Shown: positions 18,991 through 27,931, counted from the stretch's first letter. The stretch is DNA of 64,000 nucleotides from an uncultured Treponema sp. (GCA_947166355.1 CAMVDX010000002.1:62001-126000), one strand, 5' to 3'. Notes: generated by a model from the sequence alone, not told the origin. Numbers and translations are program-made.

Positions 18991-19818
18991 TTATCTTGCG
19001 TAAGCAACTGCGATTCCAGGTGTAAGCTGTGTCTCAAAGTAAGAAGCAACCTGTTCCTCAAACAGCTGATCAAGCATTTTCTGGTATGACATAATTTTGC
19101 CAACATAGTTCAAAGTAGACTGTGGAGTCTTATTTGAACGAACACGGCCAGTTCCTGCGTTGTACATTGCAAGGGCAGAAACTTCGTTTCCGGCTGTATT
19201 CAGGCAAAACTTAAGGTGCGCCATACCATATTTTGAACTCACGAACGGATCAAAAAAATCAGTTTCCGAAAGATCGGGAAAGGAGTTGCTGTTCAACTGG
19301 AACAAGCCCCGGTCAATCGTTGTGTTCGCATTTCTGTTCGTTGCGTTCGTATTATAATTGCTTTCTGTATGCGCAAGTGAAAACGCTAAAGAAAGCGGAA
19401 TGTCATTTTTTTCTGCTTCTGTAAGGATGGCCTGTGTTACTTCTCTATTTCCAGTAATCTGGAAATAAAACCATTCTACAGCTGTGCGAGACAGTGGCTG
19501 ACGATAAAGTGTAAGACCGTTATCGAAGTTGTCTGTCAGGCGGTTCAGGGAAACTTCGGAAAAATAATCCTGAAAAGCTGCAGAAAGCTCTTCTTCAGTT
19601 TCCTCTGATAAATTAATTATAGTTAAAGGCTCAGAAATCTCTGGCTGAACCTCTTCCTGTGCATTAGGAAGTAAAAAATAAACAAGAAAAGCTGCGGATG
19701 CTAAAACCGTGCACAAGAAAGCAGTCAGAAACCAAGTAGCGGTCAGTCTGCCCTGCTCCTTTCTCGTCTGCATACTTTTTCCCCTTGACTCTCCGTATTG
19801 CGGAGTATAATGCCACAA
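18991..19818 (-). CDS. lytic transglycosylase (SLT domain), N-terminal TM anchor
   Basis: PLSLAFSLAHTESNYNTNATNRNANTTIDRGLFQLN...ALAMYNAGTGRV. Confidence 0.88.
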   Translation of the reverse strand: MWHYTPQYGESRGKSMQTRKEQGRLTATWFLTAFLCTVLASAAFLVYFLLPNAQEEVQPEISEPLTIINLSEETEEELSAAFQDYFSEVSLNRLTDNFDNGLTLYRQPLSRTAVEWFYFQITGNREVTQAILTEAEKNDIPLSLAFSLAHTESNYNTNATNRNANTTIDRGLFQLNSNSFPDLSETDFFDPFVSSKYGMAHLKFCLNTAGNEVSALAMYNAGTGRVRSNKTPQSTLNYVGKIMSYQKMLDQLFEEQVASYFETQLTPGIAVAYAR

Positions 19819-19920
19819 ATGAAAATTTAAATCAAGAGAATTTTTCAGAAAAATAGCGAATTTTAGCGAAAATTTTACATTTTTTTCGCAGATAGTGCGG
19901 TTTATTGCGGTATGTTACAA

Positions 19921-20361
19921 TCAGTATACCACAATGTTGTCTGATAGAGGATTTTCTGTCTTTGTGAAATATACGTACTGGGCATGTTTTATGGCAAGAG
20001 TGTCTATAAAAGCCTGCTTATCCTTGAGTTGAGGAACAAGCTCCATGCCTGCAACGCTTGTGCAATCCTTTACGCGGCGTGCAGTATGATTATAGGCATT
20101 AATAAAAAGCTCTTGTTGTTCAGGAGTTTCCAGCGGCTTGTCTGCAACAGGAACCAGAACTGCAAATTCACCGGCTTCTTCCATGGCTTTGAGCTGTTCA
20201 CGGAGCTGTGCGAGATATTCTTCGTTGTAAGCTTCGTCTTCCATTTCTACAGTACTCCAGGGAATGTCAATGCGTTTAAGGGTAGAGGTATTTACCTCAC
20301 TGCCGTCTGCGATTTTATAGAGTTTCTTGTTTTTTACTGTAAAAATAGGGTCGAGTTTCAT
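19921..20361 (-). CDS. conserved hypothetical protein
   Basis: 146-aa ORF in operonic position with good codon pattern; no motif recognised. Confidence 0.6.
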   Translation of the reverse strand: MKLDPIFTVKNKKLYKIADGSEVNTSTLKRIDIPWSTVEMEDEAYNEEYLAQLREQLKAMEEAGEFAVLVPVADKPLETPEQQELFINAYNHTARRVKDCTSVAGMELVPQLKDKQAFIDTLAIKHAQYVYFTKTENPLSDNIVVY

Positions 20362-20452
20362 TTGTTTTCCTTATCACTTATTGTCATTGCGAGCGACGCG
20401 AAGTAATCCATGTATATAGATTGCCACGTCGCTATCGCTCCTCGCAATGACG

Positions 20453-20488
20453 TAAAAAAAAAGACCTTTACGCACAGCATAAAGGTCT
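20453..20488 (-). terminator. rho-independent terminator of 20523..20969
   Basis: Minus strand AGACCTTTA-tgctgtgcg-TAAAGGTCT then T-run. Confidence 0.8.
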
Positions 20489-20522
20489 GAAAATTCAGAA
20501 ATTAAAAAGCTGTCCGCGTGTT

Positions 20523-20969
20523 CTATTCAGTAAGAATGCGGATTACTTCTGCCTTGTCCTGTGTATCAAGAATTTCCTGGCGTTTTTCAGGGCTCTTGAA
20601 CAAAAGGCTTACTTCAGCAAGGAACTGAAGGTGTGGACCTGTCTTATTTACAGGAGACAAAGTCATAATGAAAATGCGGCATGGTTCCTGATCCAAAGAG
20701 TCAAAATCAACCGGGTTATCAGAAATACCAATACAAGCAACTAAATCCTTTACGGTATCTGTCTTTCCATGAGGAATAGCGATTCCATGTTTCATACCTG
20801 TAGACATCTTGCGCTCGCGATCCAAAACACATTCGCGTGCAGCGTCCTTATCCGTAACTTTTCCTGCCTTGAACAAAACGTCAATCATTTCATCAACGAT
20901 TTCTTCTTTTGTTGTTCCTTTTAAATGAAGATTTACGGTGTCTGTTGTTAATACTGTTCTTAAGTCCAT
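20523..20969 (-). CDS. PTS EIIA domain / PtsN-like protein
   Basis: KEEIVDEMIDVLFKAGKVTD...RERKMSTGMKHGIAIPHGKTDTVKDLVACIG (active-site His). Confidence 0.92.
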   Translation of the reverse strand: MDLRTVLTTDTVNLHLKGTTKEEIVDEMIDVLFKAGKVTDKDAARECVLDRERKMSTGMKHGIAIPHGKTDTVKDLVACIGISDNPVDFDSLDQEPCRIFIMTLSPVNKTGPHLQFLAEVSLLFKSPEKRQEILDTQDKAEVIRILTE

Positions 20970-21066
20970 ATATTAATATTATTTCCACTTGCAAAACTTG
21001 TCAAGGGTAAAACCCCTTATTCCGACTGAAAATAACAAAATGTTTCTGTGAAAAAACAATTACCTA

Positions 21067-21095
21067 TTGACAAAGTAGGTAATAAGTTTTATATT
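21067..21095 (+). promoter_or_regulatory. sigma70-type promoter of cysK, overlapped by an inverted repeat
   Basis: TTGACA-17 bp-TATATT; ATTACCTA-TTGACAAAG-TAGGTAAT palindrome covers the -35. Confidence 0.7.
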
Positions 21096-21128
21096 CACAA
21101 TCGTAACATTCAATTGATTATGAAAAGT

Positions 21129-21201
21129 GCTGAGTCGAGGTCGAATAGCGCTGCGTACCTTTACCAGTCCAAACAGCCCCTGGAATAAACTCAGGGTAAC
21201 A
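21129..21201 (+). promoter_or_regulatory. structured leader RNA candidate upstream of cysK
   Basis: CTGAGT...ACTCAG closing pair, AGGT..ACCT inner pair, alternative CCCTG-N9-CAGGG hairpin next to the RBS region. Confidence 0.4.
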
Positions 21202-21224
21202 AAAAAACTATAAGGAGATTTATT

Positions 21225-22163
21225 ATGAGCGACATTAAACAGAGTTCATTGGAATTGATTGGAGGAACCCCAATCCTGCAGTTGAATAATTATGCAAAGA
21301 AAGCTGGAATTCAGGATGCAAAAATCCTCGCAAAGCTTGAATATCTTAATCCGGCTGGAAGCGTAAAGGATCGTGTTGCCCTTGCAATGATTGAAGATGC
21401 AGAAGAAAAAGGTCTTCTAAAACCTGGAGCAACTATCATTGAACCGACTTCTGGAAATACAGGTATTGGTCTTGCTGCTGTTGCGGCTGCAAAAGGATAT
21501 CATGCAATTCTTACCTTGCCGGATACAATGAGTGTTGAACGCAGAAATCTCCTTAAAGCTTATGGTGCAGAAATTGTACTTACAGAAGGCGCTAAGGGAA
21601 TGAAGGGGGCAATCGCAAAAGCAGAAGAACTCCAGAAGGCAACTCCTGGCAGCATTATTCCAGGTCAGTTTATTAACCCTGCAAACCCTGCAATTCATAA
21701 AAAAACAACAGGTCCGGAAATCTGGAAGCAGACAGACGGCAAGGTTGATATTTTTGTAGCCGGAGTTGGTACTGGCGGAACAGTTACCGGAGTAGGCGAG
21801 TATCTTAAAGAACAGAATCCGAATGTAAAAGTTGTTGCCGTAGAGCCAGCTTCAAGTCCGGTGCTTTCAAAAGGTGAGGCTGGTCCTCACAAGATTCAGG
21901 GAATCGGTGCAGGCTTTGTTCCTGATGTTTTGAATACAAAGATTTATGATGAAATCATTACTATAGAAAATGAAGATGCTTTTGCAGAAGGCCGTGCATT
22001 TGCTCAGAGTGAAGGAATTCTTGTAGGTATTTCTTCTGGTGCCGCACTCAAGGCAGCACGCATTCTTGCTGAGCGCCCTGAAAATAAAGGAAAGACAATT
22101 GTAGTTCTTCTTCCTGATTCAGGAGACCGCTACCTTAGTACACCGCTTTTTAGTGATAACTAA
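21225..22163 (+). CDS. cysK: cysteine synthase A (O-acetylserine sulfhydrylase)
   Basis: [17 protein letters not shown]...[17 protein letters not shown]...[21 protein letters not shown]. Confidence 0.97.
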   Translation: MSDIKQSSLELIGGTPILQLNNYAKKAGIQDAKILAKLEYLNPAGSVKDRVALAMIEDAEEKGLLKPGATIIEPTSGNTGIGLAAVAAAKGYHAILTLPDTMSVERRNLLKAYGAEIVLTEGAKGMKGAIAKAEELQKATPGSIIPGQFINPANPAIHKKTTGPEIWKQTDGKVDIFVAGVGTGGTVTGVGEYLKEQNPNVKVVAVEPASSPVLSKGEAGPHKIQGIGAGFVPDVLNTKIYDEIITIENEDAFAEGRAFAQSEGILVGISSGAALKAARILAERPENKGKTIVVLLPDSGDRYLSTPLFSDN

Positions 22164-22221
22164 AAAAATTGCATTATCGGGCTTGACCCGACAATCTATA
22201 ATATGGTAGATTCATTCCATT

Positions 22222-22318
22222 GGACCAGATGCCCTTCAAGTGTCTATCGCAAAACCCCGTCAGAGGAGGAATCCAGCAGCGGTATGCGTTTAGAGCTGTG
22301 CTTGGGATTATCTGGTCC
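22222..22318 (+). ncRNA. ffs: bacterial small SRP RNA (4.5S)
   Basis: GGACCAGAT...ATCTGGTCC closing stem, CCGTCAGAGGAGGAATCCAGCAGCGG conserved SRP apical domain with GGAA tetraloop, followed by T-run. Confidence 0.9.
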
Positions 22319-22351
22319 TTTTTTTATTGTAAATCATCATAAGAGATCTTA

Positions 22352-22472
22352 ATTTGATGCACTTCCGCTGCGAAGAACTCAATCTGCGGTTGGGCGTAAG
22401 TGGTATCCGACTCGCTGACGCTCGCGAACGCCCAAATGCAGATTGAGTCCTTCTCCGCTCGCGTGCATCAAA
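22352..22472. repeat. large multi-stem palindrome
   Basis: TTTGATGCAC...ACTCAATCTGC..TTGGGCG...CGCCCAA..GCAGATTGAGT...GTGCATCAAA nested arms. Confidence 0.85.
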
Positions 22473-22630
22473 TCAACAATTGTGTGTAATGATTTACATA
22501 AAATAAGTCCCATCTATTGAACGAAATATAAAAAATCATTAAATTATAAATTGGTGTACGAGGGTCTCTTGGAGAGGTCCTGGTGCATACAGAAAATGGT
22601 CCGGTTTTTCCGGGCTGACAGGAGTTTTTA

Positions 22631-24481
22631 ATGAACGTTTCTGATATTAAACATGCTGGAATTAAAGCATGGGTTGAAGAATGTGTTAAGATGTGTGAAC
22701 CAGACAATGTTGTTGTTGTTGACGGTTCTACAGCTGAATATGACCGCCTTATGAAGAAGTGTGTAGACGCAGGTCTCGCTACTCCTTTGAAGGCAAAAGA
22801 GAACTGCTTCCTTTTCCGTTCTCTTCCAAGCGACGTTGCTCGCGTTGAATCACGAACTTTCATCTCTTCTAAAAAGGAAGAAGATGCTGGTCCTACAAAC
22901 CACTGGATTGACCCAGTTGAACTCAAGGCTACAATGAAGGGACTTTACACAGGTTGTATGCACGGTCGTACAATGTATGTAATTCCATTCTGCATGGGTC
23001 CACTCGGATCTCCAATTGCTAAGTACGGTATTGAACTTACAGACTCTGAATACGTTGTATTGAACATGGACATCATGACACGTGCCGGTGAAAAGGTATG
23101 GCAGTACCTCGGTACAGACGGTGACTGGGTTCCATGTCTCCATTCTGTTGGTAAGCCACTCAACAATGGCGAAACAGACGGCGGAATCTGGCCTTGTGCT
23201 GATGTTGAGCACAAATACATTTCTCAGTTCCCGGAAGAACACCTTGTTTGGTCTTACGGTTCTGGATACGGTGGAAACGCTCTTCTTGGTAAGAAGTGTT
23301 TCGCTCTTCGTATTGCAACTGTTATCGCTCGTGAAGAGGGATGGCTTGCAGAACACATGCTTATTCTTAAGCTCACAAACCCTAAGGGTGAAGTAAAATA
23401 TGTAACAGGTGCTTTCCCAAGTGCTTGTGGTAAAACAAACCTCGCTATGTTGATTCCTACTATCCCAGGATGGAAGGTTGAAACTGTAGGTGATGATATT
23501 GCATGGATGAAGTTCGGAAAAGACGGACGTCTCTACGCTATCAACCCAGAAGCAGGCTTCTTCGGAGTTGCTCCAGGAACTTCTGCTGAATCTAACAAGA
23601 ACGCTCTTATTTCTGCTGAAAAGAATACTATCTATACTAACTGTGCTCTTACTGAAGACGGTGATGTATGGTGGGAAGGAATCGGATATCCTGCAAAGGG
23701 TAAGCTTGTTGACTGGAAAGGACAGACTCGTGATGCTCTTCCAAAAGACAAGTCTCCTAAGGGTGAAGAATTCGCTCATCCAAATGCTCGCTTTACAGCT
23801 CCTGCTAAGCAGTGTCCATGTATTGCAGATGAATGGGAAAATCCAGAAGGTGTACCTATTTCTGCTATCCTCTTTGGTGGACGCCGCCCTTCAACTGTAC
23901 CTCTCGTACACCAGGCTCGCTCTTGGAACCACGGTGTATTCCTTGGATCTATCGTAGGTTCAGAAATCACTGCTGCTTCTACTATTGATGCAAGCCAGGT
24001 TGGTAAGATTCGCCGTGACCCATTTGCTATCCTCCCATTCTGTGGATATAACATGGGTGACTACTTCCAGCACTGGATTGACGTAGGTGCTAAGGCTGAT
24101 CAGGACAAGCTTCCTAAGATCTTCTACGTTAACTGGTTCCGCAAGGACGAAAACAATGCTGACCTCCCAGGTGGATTCATGTGGCCAGGATACGGTGACA
24201 ACAGCCGCGTTCTTGAATGGATTTTCGACCGCTGTGACGGAAAAGACAACTACGTTGATACACCAATCGGATTTATGCCAAAAGAAGGCGCTATCAATAC
24301 TGATGGTCTTGCTGACTGCTACAAGAAGACTCTTCCAGAAATCCTCAAGGTTGATGTTGAAGGATGGAAGAAAGAGGTTAAGGATATTCGTGAGAACCAC
24401 TATCCAAAATTCGGTAAGCACCTTCCAAAGGAACTCAACGCAATTTTGGATGACCTCGAGAGCCGCTTGAACAAGGCATAG
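22631..24481 (+). CDS. pckA: phosphoenolpyruvate carboxykinase (GTP)
   Basis: [74 protein letters not shown]. Confidence 0.97.
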   Translation: MNVSDIKHAGIKAWVEECVKMCEPDNVVVVDGSTAEYDRLMKKCVDAGLATPLKAKENCFLFRSLPSDVARVESRTFISSKKEEDAGPTNHWIDPVELKATMKGLYTGCMHGRTMYVIPFCMGPLGSPIAKYGIELTDSEYVVLNMDIMTRAGEKVWQYLGTDGDWVPCLHSVGKPLNNGETDGGIWPCADVEHKYISQFPEEHLVWSYGSGYGGNALLGKKCFALRIATVIAREEGWLAEHMLILKLTNPKGEVKYVTGAFPSACGKTNLAMLIPTIPGWKVETVGDDIAWMKFGKDGRLYAINPEAGFFGVAPGTSAESNKNALISAEKNTIYTNCALTEDGDVWWEGIGYPAKGKLVDWKGQTRDALPKDKSPKGEEFAHPNARFTAPAKQCPCIADEWENPEGVPISAILFGGRRPSTVPLVHQARSWNHGVFLGSIVGSEITAASTIDASQVGKIRRDPFAILPFCGYNMGDYFQHWIDVGAKADQDKLPKIFYVNWFRKDENNADLPGGFMWPGYGDNSRVLEWIFDRCDGKDNYVDTPIGFMPKEGAINTDGLADCYKKTLPEILKVDVEGWKKEVKDIRENHYPKFGKHLPKELNAILDDLESRLNKA

Positions 24482-24495
24482 TTCTTGGTAATGTG

Positions 24496-24600
24496 GATTG
24501 AGGCTTGATAATGCAATTACAAGCCTCAAAACGAATGAGTCAAGGCTTTAAGCGAAGCGTGCCTTGACCATTCGTATTGCTTCGCTACGCTCGCAATGAC
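24496..24600. repeat. two-stem palindromic element copy 1 plus REP
   Basis: TGAGGCTTG..CAAGCCTCA then ACGAATGAGTCAAGGC-TTTAAGCGAAGCGT-GCCTTGACCATTCGT. Confidence 0.9.
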
Positions 24601-24651
24601 AGTCATTGCGAGGAGCGCAGCGACGTGGCAATCCATCGTTACGATATTATG

Positions 24652-24682
24652 AAATCCCGCTCAGTTTTGGGCGGGATTTTTT
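24652..24682 (+). terminator. rho-independent terminator
   Basis: AATCCCGCtcagttttgGGCGGGATTTTTTTTT. Confidence 0.75.
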
Positions 24683-24685
24683 TTT

Positions 24686-25741
24686 GTGATTATGATACGA
24701 TTAGGGGTGATGCTGCGAAAACTTTTTGCTTGTTTTTCACTTTCTTTTATCTTCCTCTTTGCTGGCTGTGTCAGTCTGGCGAGGCCGGAGCTTTCTGCTG
24801 AGGAAGAGGCTGATTTATATCCGGTGGCGTCTTATGTGCCGGAAACCTTTGACTGGCAGGAGATTCTGGTTGATGCGGGCGATGGCGAGAAGCTGTGTGC
24901 GGTGCCGGGAGTCTGGAGGTTTGATTTTGAAAGTGAGGACCCGAAGTTTCCTTTGATTTATCATGCGGTGAAAATTGAGTTGAGTTCTGCGGAAAGTGTG
25001 AGTGCTACGAACGGTGGGAGATTTGTTGAAAGTGAGGGGTCTCCGAAAATCGCGAGCTCTGCAGAAAATATGAGTTCTCAGGAAACTGCGGGGGCTTCGG
25101 AATTTACGAGTTCTCCGGACGGTCAGGATGGTGCTTTCAGTGAGACCTCGGACCGTCTGATTCTTTTTACTTCCCGCTGGGAGCGCACTTCGGATTTTGC
25201 GGCGCGAGAGAATTGTCTTGTTGCAATGAATGCGACTCCATTTGACAAAACGGAGCTTGCAGGAATTCATAAGGTGGACGGCAAGATTATAAGCAGGCCG
25301 GTAGCCCGGTATGCGGCTCTGGGGCTGCGGTGCACAGAAGATGGGGCTGTGATGCAGGGCCGGGTTTTTGAATCGCAGGAAGACGGGGAGCTTACCGGCT
25401 GGGATGCTGCCTTTGGCGGCTTTTTTGTGGTACTTCGGAACGGTGAGGTTTGCACGGAGTTTATCCGCCGCCATACTTCTCGGAGTGGGGCGGGAGTTTC
25501 TGCGGATGGCAGAACCTTATATCTGCTTGTTGTGGAAGGTGAGCGGAAACAACAAAGTTTTGGTCTTTCATATCCTCAGTGTGGTGAGATTTTCCGCGCA
25601 ATGGGCTGCAGTGATGCACTTGAGTTTGACGGCGGCGGCTCTTCTGAACTCTGCATAAACGGGCAGAGTGTTATGTCTTATCGGGTACGACGTGTGCAGG
25701 GAAATTCTTTTGGATTTGGTTTTCGGTTGCCGCGTCGCTGA
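24686..25741 (+). CDS. phosphodiester glycosidase (NAGPA/DUF2233-like) lipoprotein
   Basis: Lipobox-like FLFAGC; LVAMNATPFD, GLRCTEDG, FEGGG-like LEFDGGGSSELCINGQSV; contains an 18-bp-repeat insert. Confidence 0.75.
   Translation: MIMIRLGVMLRKLFACFSLSFIFLFAGCVSLARPELSAEEEADLYPVASYVPETFDWQEILVDAGDGEKLCAVPGVWRFDFESEDPKFPLIYHAVKIELSSAESVSATNGGRFVESEGSPKIASSAENMSSQETAGASEFTSSPDGQDGAFSETSDRLILFTSRWERTSDFAARENCLVAMNATPFDKTELAGIHKVDGKIISRPVARYAALGLRCTEDGAVMQGRVFESQEDGELTGWDAAFGGFFVVLRNGEVCTEFIRRHTSRSGAGVSADGRTLYLLVVEGERKQQSFGLSYPQCGEIFRAMGCSDALEFDGGGSSELCINGQSVMSYRVRRVQGNSFGFGFRLPRR
24989..25132 (+). repeat. 8 x 18-bp degenerate tandem repeat inside the NAGPA-like ORF
   Basis: gcggaaagtgtgagtgct / acgaacggtgggagattt / gttgaaagtgaggggtct / ccgaaaatcgcgagctct / gcagaaaatatgagttct / caggaaactgcgggggct / tcggaatttacgagttct / ccggacggtcaggatggt. 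Confidence 0.7.
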
Positions 25742-25899
25742 CGCTCCGTGTAATGACGGGGAAGGAAGATTGCCGCGATACTGTCGCACTTTGCAATATT
25801 GAAACAATCTGTGGTTTTTGAAGTGAAATTTAAAAAAAGAGACCCTGAACCAAGTTCAGGGTGACATAATAGTTTTACTTTATTTACTGTGGTTTGAAG

Positions 25900-26067
25900 C
25901 TAAGCTGTTTGACAGTTGTAAAGGTAGAAGAGGGTCAACTGAAAAATCTCTTCTGGCGAGCCGCAGTTTGAAATAAGTTTTTTGATGTACTTTTTCATGC
26001 TCTGCGGGTAGTTGGTGTTGTCTACAGCTGAATAATAAGCTTCTTTTTTTGCATTTAAACTCTGCAT
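25900..26067 (-). CDS. small conserved-looking protein, 55 aa (not in supplied ORF track)
   Basis: GGAGAGTTACA-ATG then MQSLNAKKEAYYSAVDNTNYPQSMKKYIKKLISNCGSPEEIFQLTLFYLYNCQTA*. Confidence 0.6.
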   Translation of the reverse strand: MQSLNAKKEAYYSAVDNTNYPQSMKKYIKKLISNCGSPEEIFQLTLFYLYNCQTA

Positions 26068-26147
26068 TGTAACTCTCCTATAATCATTATATTATCGGAA
26101 ATAAATGAGAAATTCAAGAGTTTAACTTTAATTAACTTTATGATATT

Positions 26148-26352
26148 AGATTGCCACGTCGCTGCGCTCCTCGCAATGACGTGGATAGCAGATTGCCACG
26201 TCGCTGCGCTCCTCGCAATGACGTGGATAGCAGATTGCCGCGTCGCTGCGCTCCTCGCAATGACGTGGATAGCAGATTGCCGCGTCGCTGACGCTCCTCG
26301 CAATGACGGGGATAGCAGATTGCCACGTCATTGCGAGCCGAAGGCGAAGCAA
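26148..26352. repeat. 42-bp head-to-tail REP tandem array
   Basis: AGATTGCC starts at 26148, 26190, 26232, 26274, 26317. Confidence 0.95.
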
Positions 26353-26436
26353 TACAAATGGTCAAGGCACGCTTCGCTTAAAGCCTTGACTCATTCGTTT
26401 TGAGGCTTGTAATTGTATTATCAAGCCTCAATCCAT
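26335..26436. repeat. two-stem palindromic element copy 2 (inverted relative to copy 1)
   Basis: Nearly identical reverse complement of 24496-24590. Confidence 0.9.
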
Positions 26437-27512
26437 TAATGCGTGTGAATCCAGGTTAGTTCATGTTTATTGTAATTCAGATGAACTATGCGGCTGCCCG
26501 GGATGTCGGCAAATTTTTGAATAAGCGGCCAGTCAATCGCTCCCTGCATTTTGATTGTGCAAATCATATTGAGGTCAGGCTGATAGGTAAGCCATCTGTT
26601 TATCCATTCTAAGAGACGTTCGGGATAGCAGATAACATCAGAGAAAATCCAGTCAAAATGTTCAAGTTCTTCCGGCTTAAGTGTAAACGCATCATGTGCC
26701 TGAAATCTCACGAGCGGATTTTTCATAAGCGAATCTGCAAGCGGGGCTCGGTCTACAGCGAATACCGAAGCTCCAAGTCCTACAAGTAACCAGGTCCAGC
26801 CACCAGGGCACGCTCCTGCTTCAAAACAATGCTGACCTTCGTGCGGTAATTCTGTACCGTTCAAAAGGTTTGCCATGGTCAGTGATTCCTGAATTTTAAG
26901 GTAAGCGCGGCTCGGAGGATTTTCATGGTCTTCTATAAAGTGCAGGGTTCCGGCTGGCAGTGTGCTTGTGGTTGCGGCACTTGCAATCATCGTGTGCTCA
27001 TCTATGAGAGTGTAGAGACCCATGGGTGAGTTCGGAATATTTACCGGAAACTGGCGGTCTTTGAGATTTATGTATGGAAGCTTTTCCTGAATCAGCTGTG
27101 CACGACGGAAACAGGTATACTGATACGGCGCCCAGTTTCGCTGAAGCTTTTTCAGCTCGCCGGCTGCTTCGCCAATCGAATCAAACTTCAGAAAAAAAGG
27201 CTCAAGCATAACGGTGCGCGCCCAATATGGAATCGGAATGCCGGAGTGTGCGGGGAGCTCGGTACGTTGCGGGCGCTCGGCAAGTTTCGAGACGTCGGAC
27301 GGTTTCGAGACCTCGGCAATTTGTGGAGCGTCGGTAAGTTGTGAGACCTCAGAAAATCCCAAGCCCTCAGAAATCTCCAGATTTTCAAAATATAATAATT
27401 CGCCGTAGCGTGCGTCTGGTTTGCGTGTAATTCCAAAACGGCCTGCGAGTTCAGATATCAAAAGTTCTGTCTGTTCCGGAAACGCAAGAAATGCAAGATT
27501 TTTTCTGTTCAT
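26436..27512 (-). CDS. RlmM/FtsJ-like 23S rRNA 2'-O-ribose methyltransferase with repeat-derived insert
   Basis: CFEAGACPGGWTWLLVGLGASVFAVDRAPL...FDWIFSDVICYPERLLEWI...MICTIKMQG. Confidence 0.8.
   Translation of the reverse strand: MNRKNLAFLAFPEQTELLISELAGRFGITRKPDARYGELLYFENLEISEGLGFSEVSQLTDAPQIAEVSKPSDVSKLAERPQRTELPAHSGIPIPYWARTVMLEPFFLKFDSIGEAAGELKKLQRNWAPYQYTCFRRAQLIQEKLPYINLKDRQFPVNIPNSPMGLYTLIDEHTMIASAATTSTLPAGTLHFIEDHENPPSRAYLKIQESLTMANLLNGTELPHEGQHCFEAGACPGGWTWLLVGLGASVFAVDRAPLADSLMKNPLVRFQAHDAFTLKPEELEHFDWIFSDVICYPERLLEWINRWLTYQPDLNMICTIKMQGAIDWPLIQKFADIPGSRIVHLNYNKHELTWIHTH
27241..27384. repeat. 8 x 18-bp degenerate tandem repeat inside the RlmM-like ORF
   Basis: ccggagtgtgcggggagc/tcggtacgttgcgggcgc/tcggcaagtttcgagacg/tcggacggtttcgagacc/tcggcaatttgtggagcg/tcggtaagttgtgagacc/tcagaaaatcccaagccc/tcagaaatctccagattt. 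Confidence 0.75.
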
Positions 27513-27516
27513 ATTT

Positions 27517-27873
27517 TCAGATTATATCGGGTAAGTTGTCTTTAGTAATTGTTTCCAGATGTTTTATGAACTCTTCGAGTTTGTGTGCATCAGGAGAATA
27601 GTTAATCATAAAACCAATAAAAGTATTGCCTTCCTGTTCCTTTACCCATTGAGGAGTACAAATCAAATTCAATGGAGAAGTAAAAGATCCATGCAACGGA
27701 GAAATTTTTAAATCATATTCATTTTCCAAATCAACTACTACAGGAAATGAATAATGAACCTTGCATCCGTTTGCACTGATATCATCGAGAATTCCAGGAA
27801 GAGCACAAAGCTCTGGTGCGGTAATGCGGCCTATTTCAAGGTAACGCGGATCCCGTCGGTTTTCTTGTCCCAT
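27517..27873 (-). CDS. PilZ domain protein (c-di-GMP binding)
   Basis: N-terminal RRDPR and LDDISANGCKV match RxxxR and D/NxSxxG PilZ motifs. Confidence 0.75.
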   Translation of the reverse strand: MGQENRRDPRYLEIGRITAPELCALPGILDDISANGCKVHYSFPVVVDLENEYDLKISPLHGSFTSPLNLICTPQWVKEQEGNTFIGFMINYSPDAHKLEEFIKHLETITKDNLPDII

Positions 27874-27931
27874 AAATTATATTATAAGAGATTTTAGATG
27901 AGTCGGCAAGCGTTTGGACTTGAGGGTAGTT

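Noticed and set aside
22850-24529. Long antisense ORFs in pckA (22850..23779, 23960..24529 and others)
   Set aside because: Shadow ORFs caused by strong codon bias of the highly expressed-looking pckA; low-complexity Ser/Phe/Leu-rich products, no RBS.
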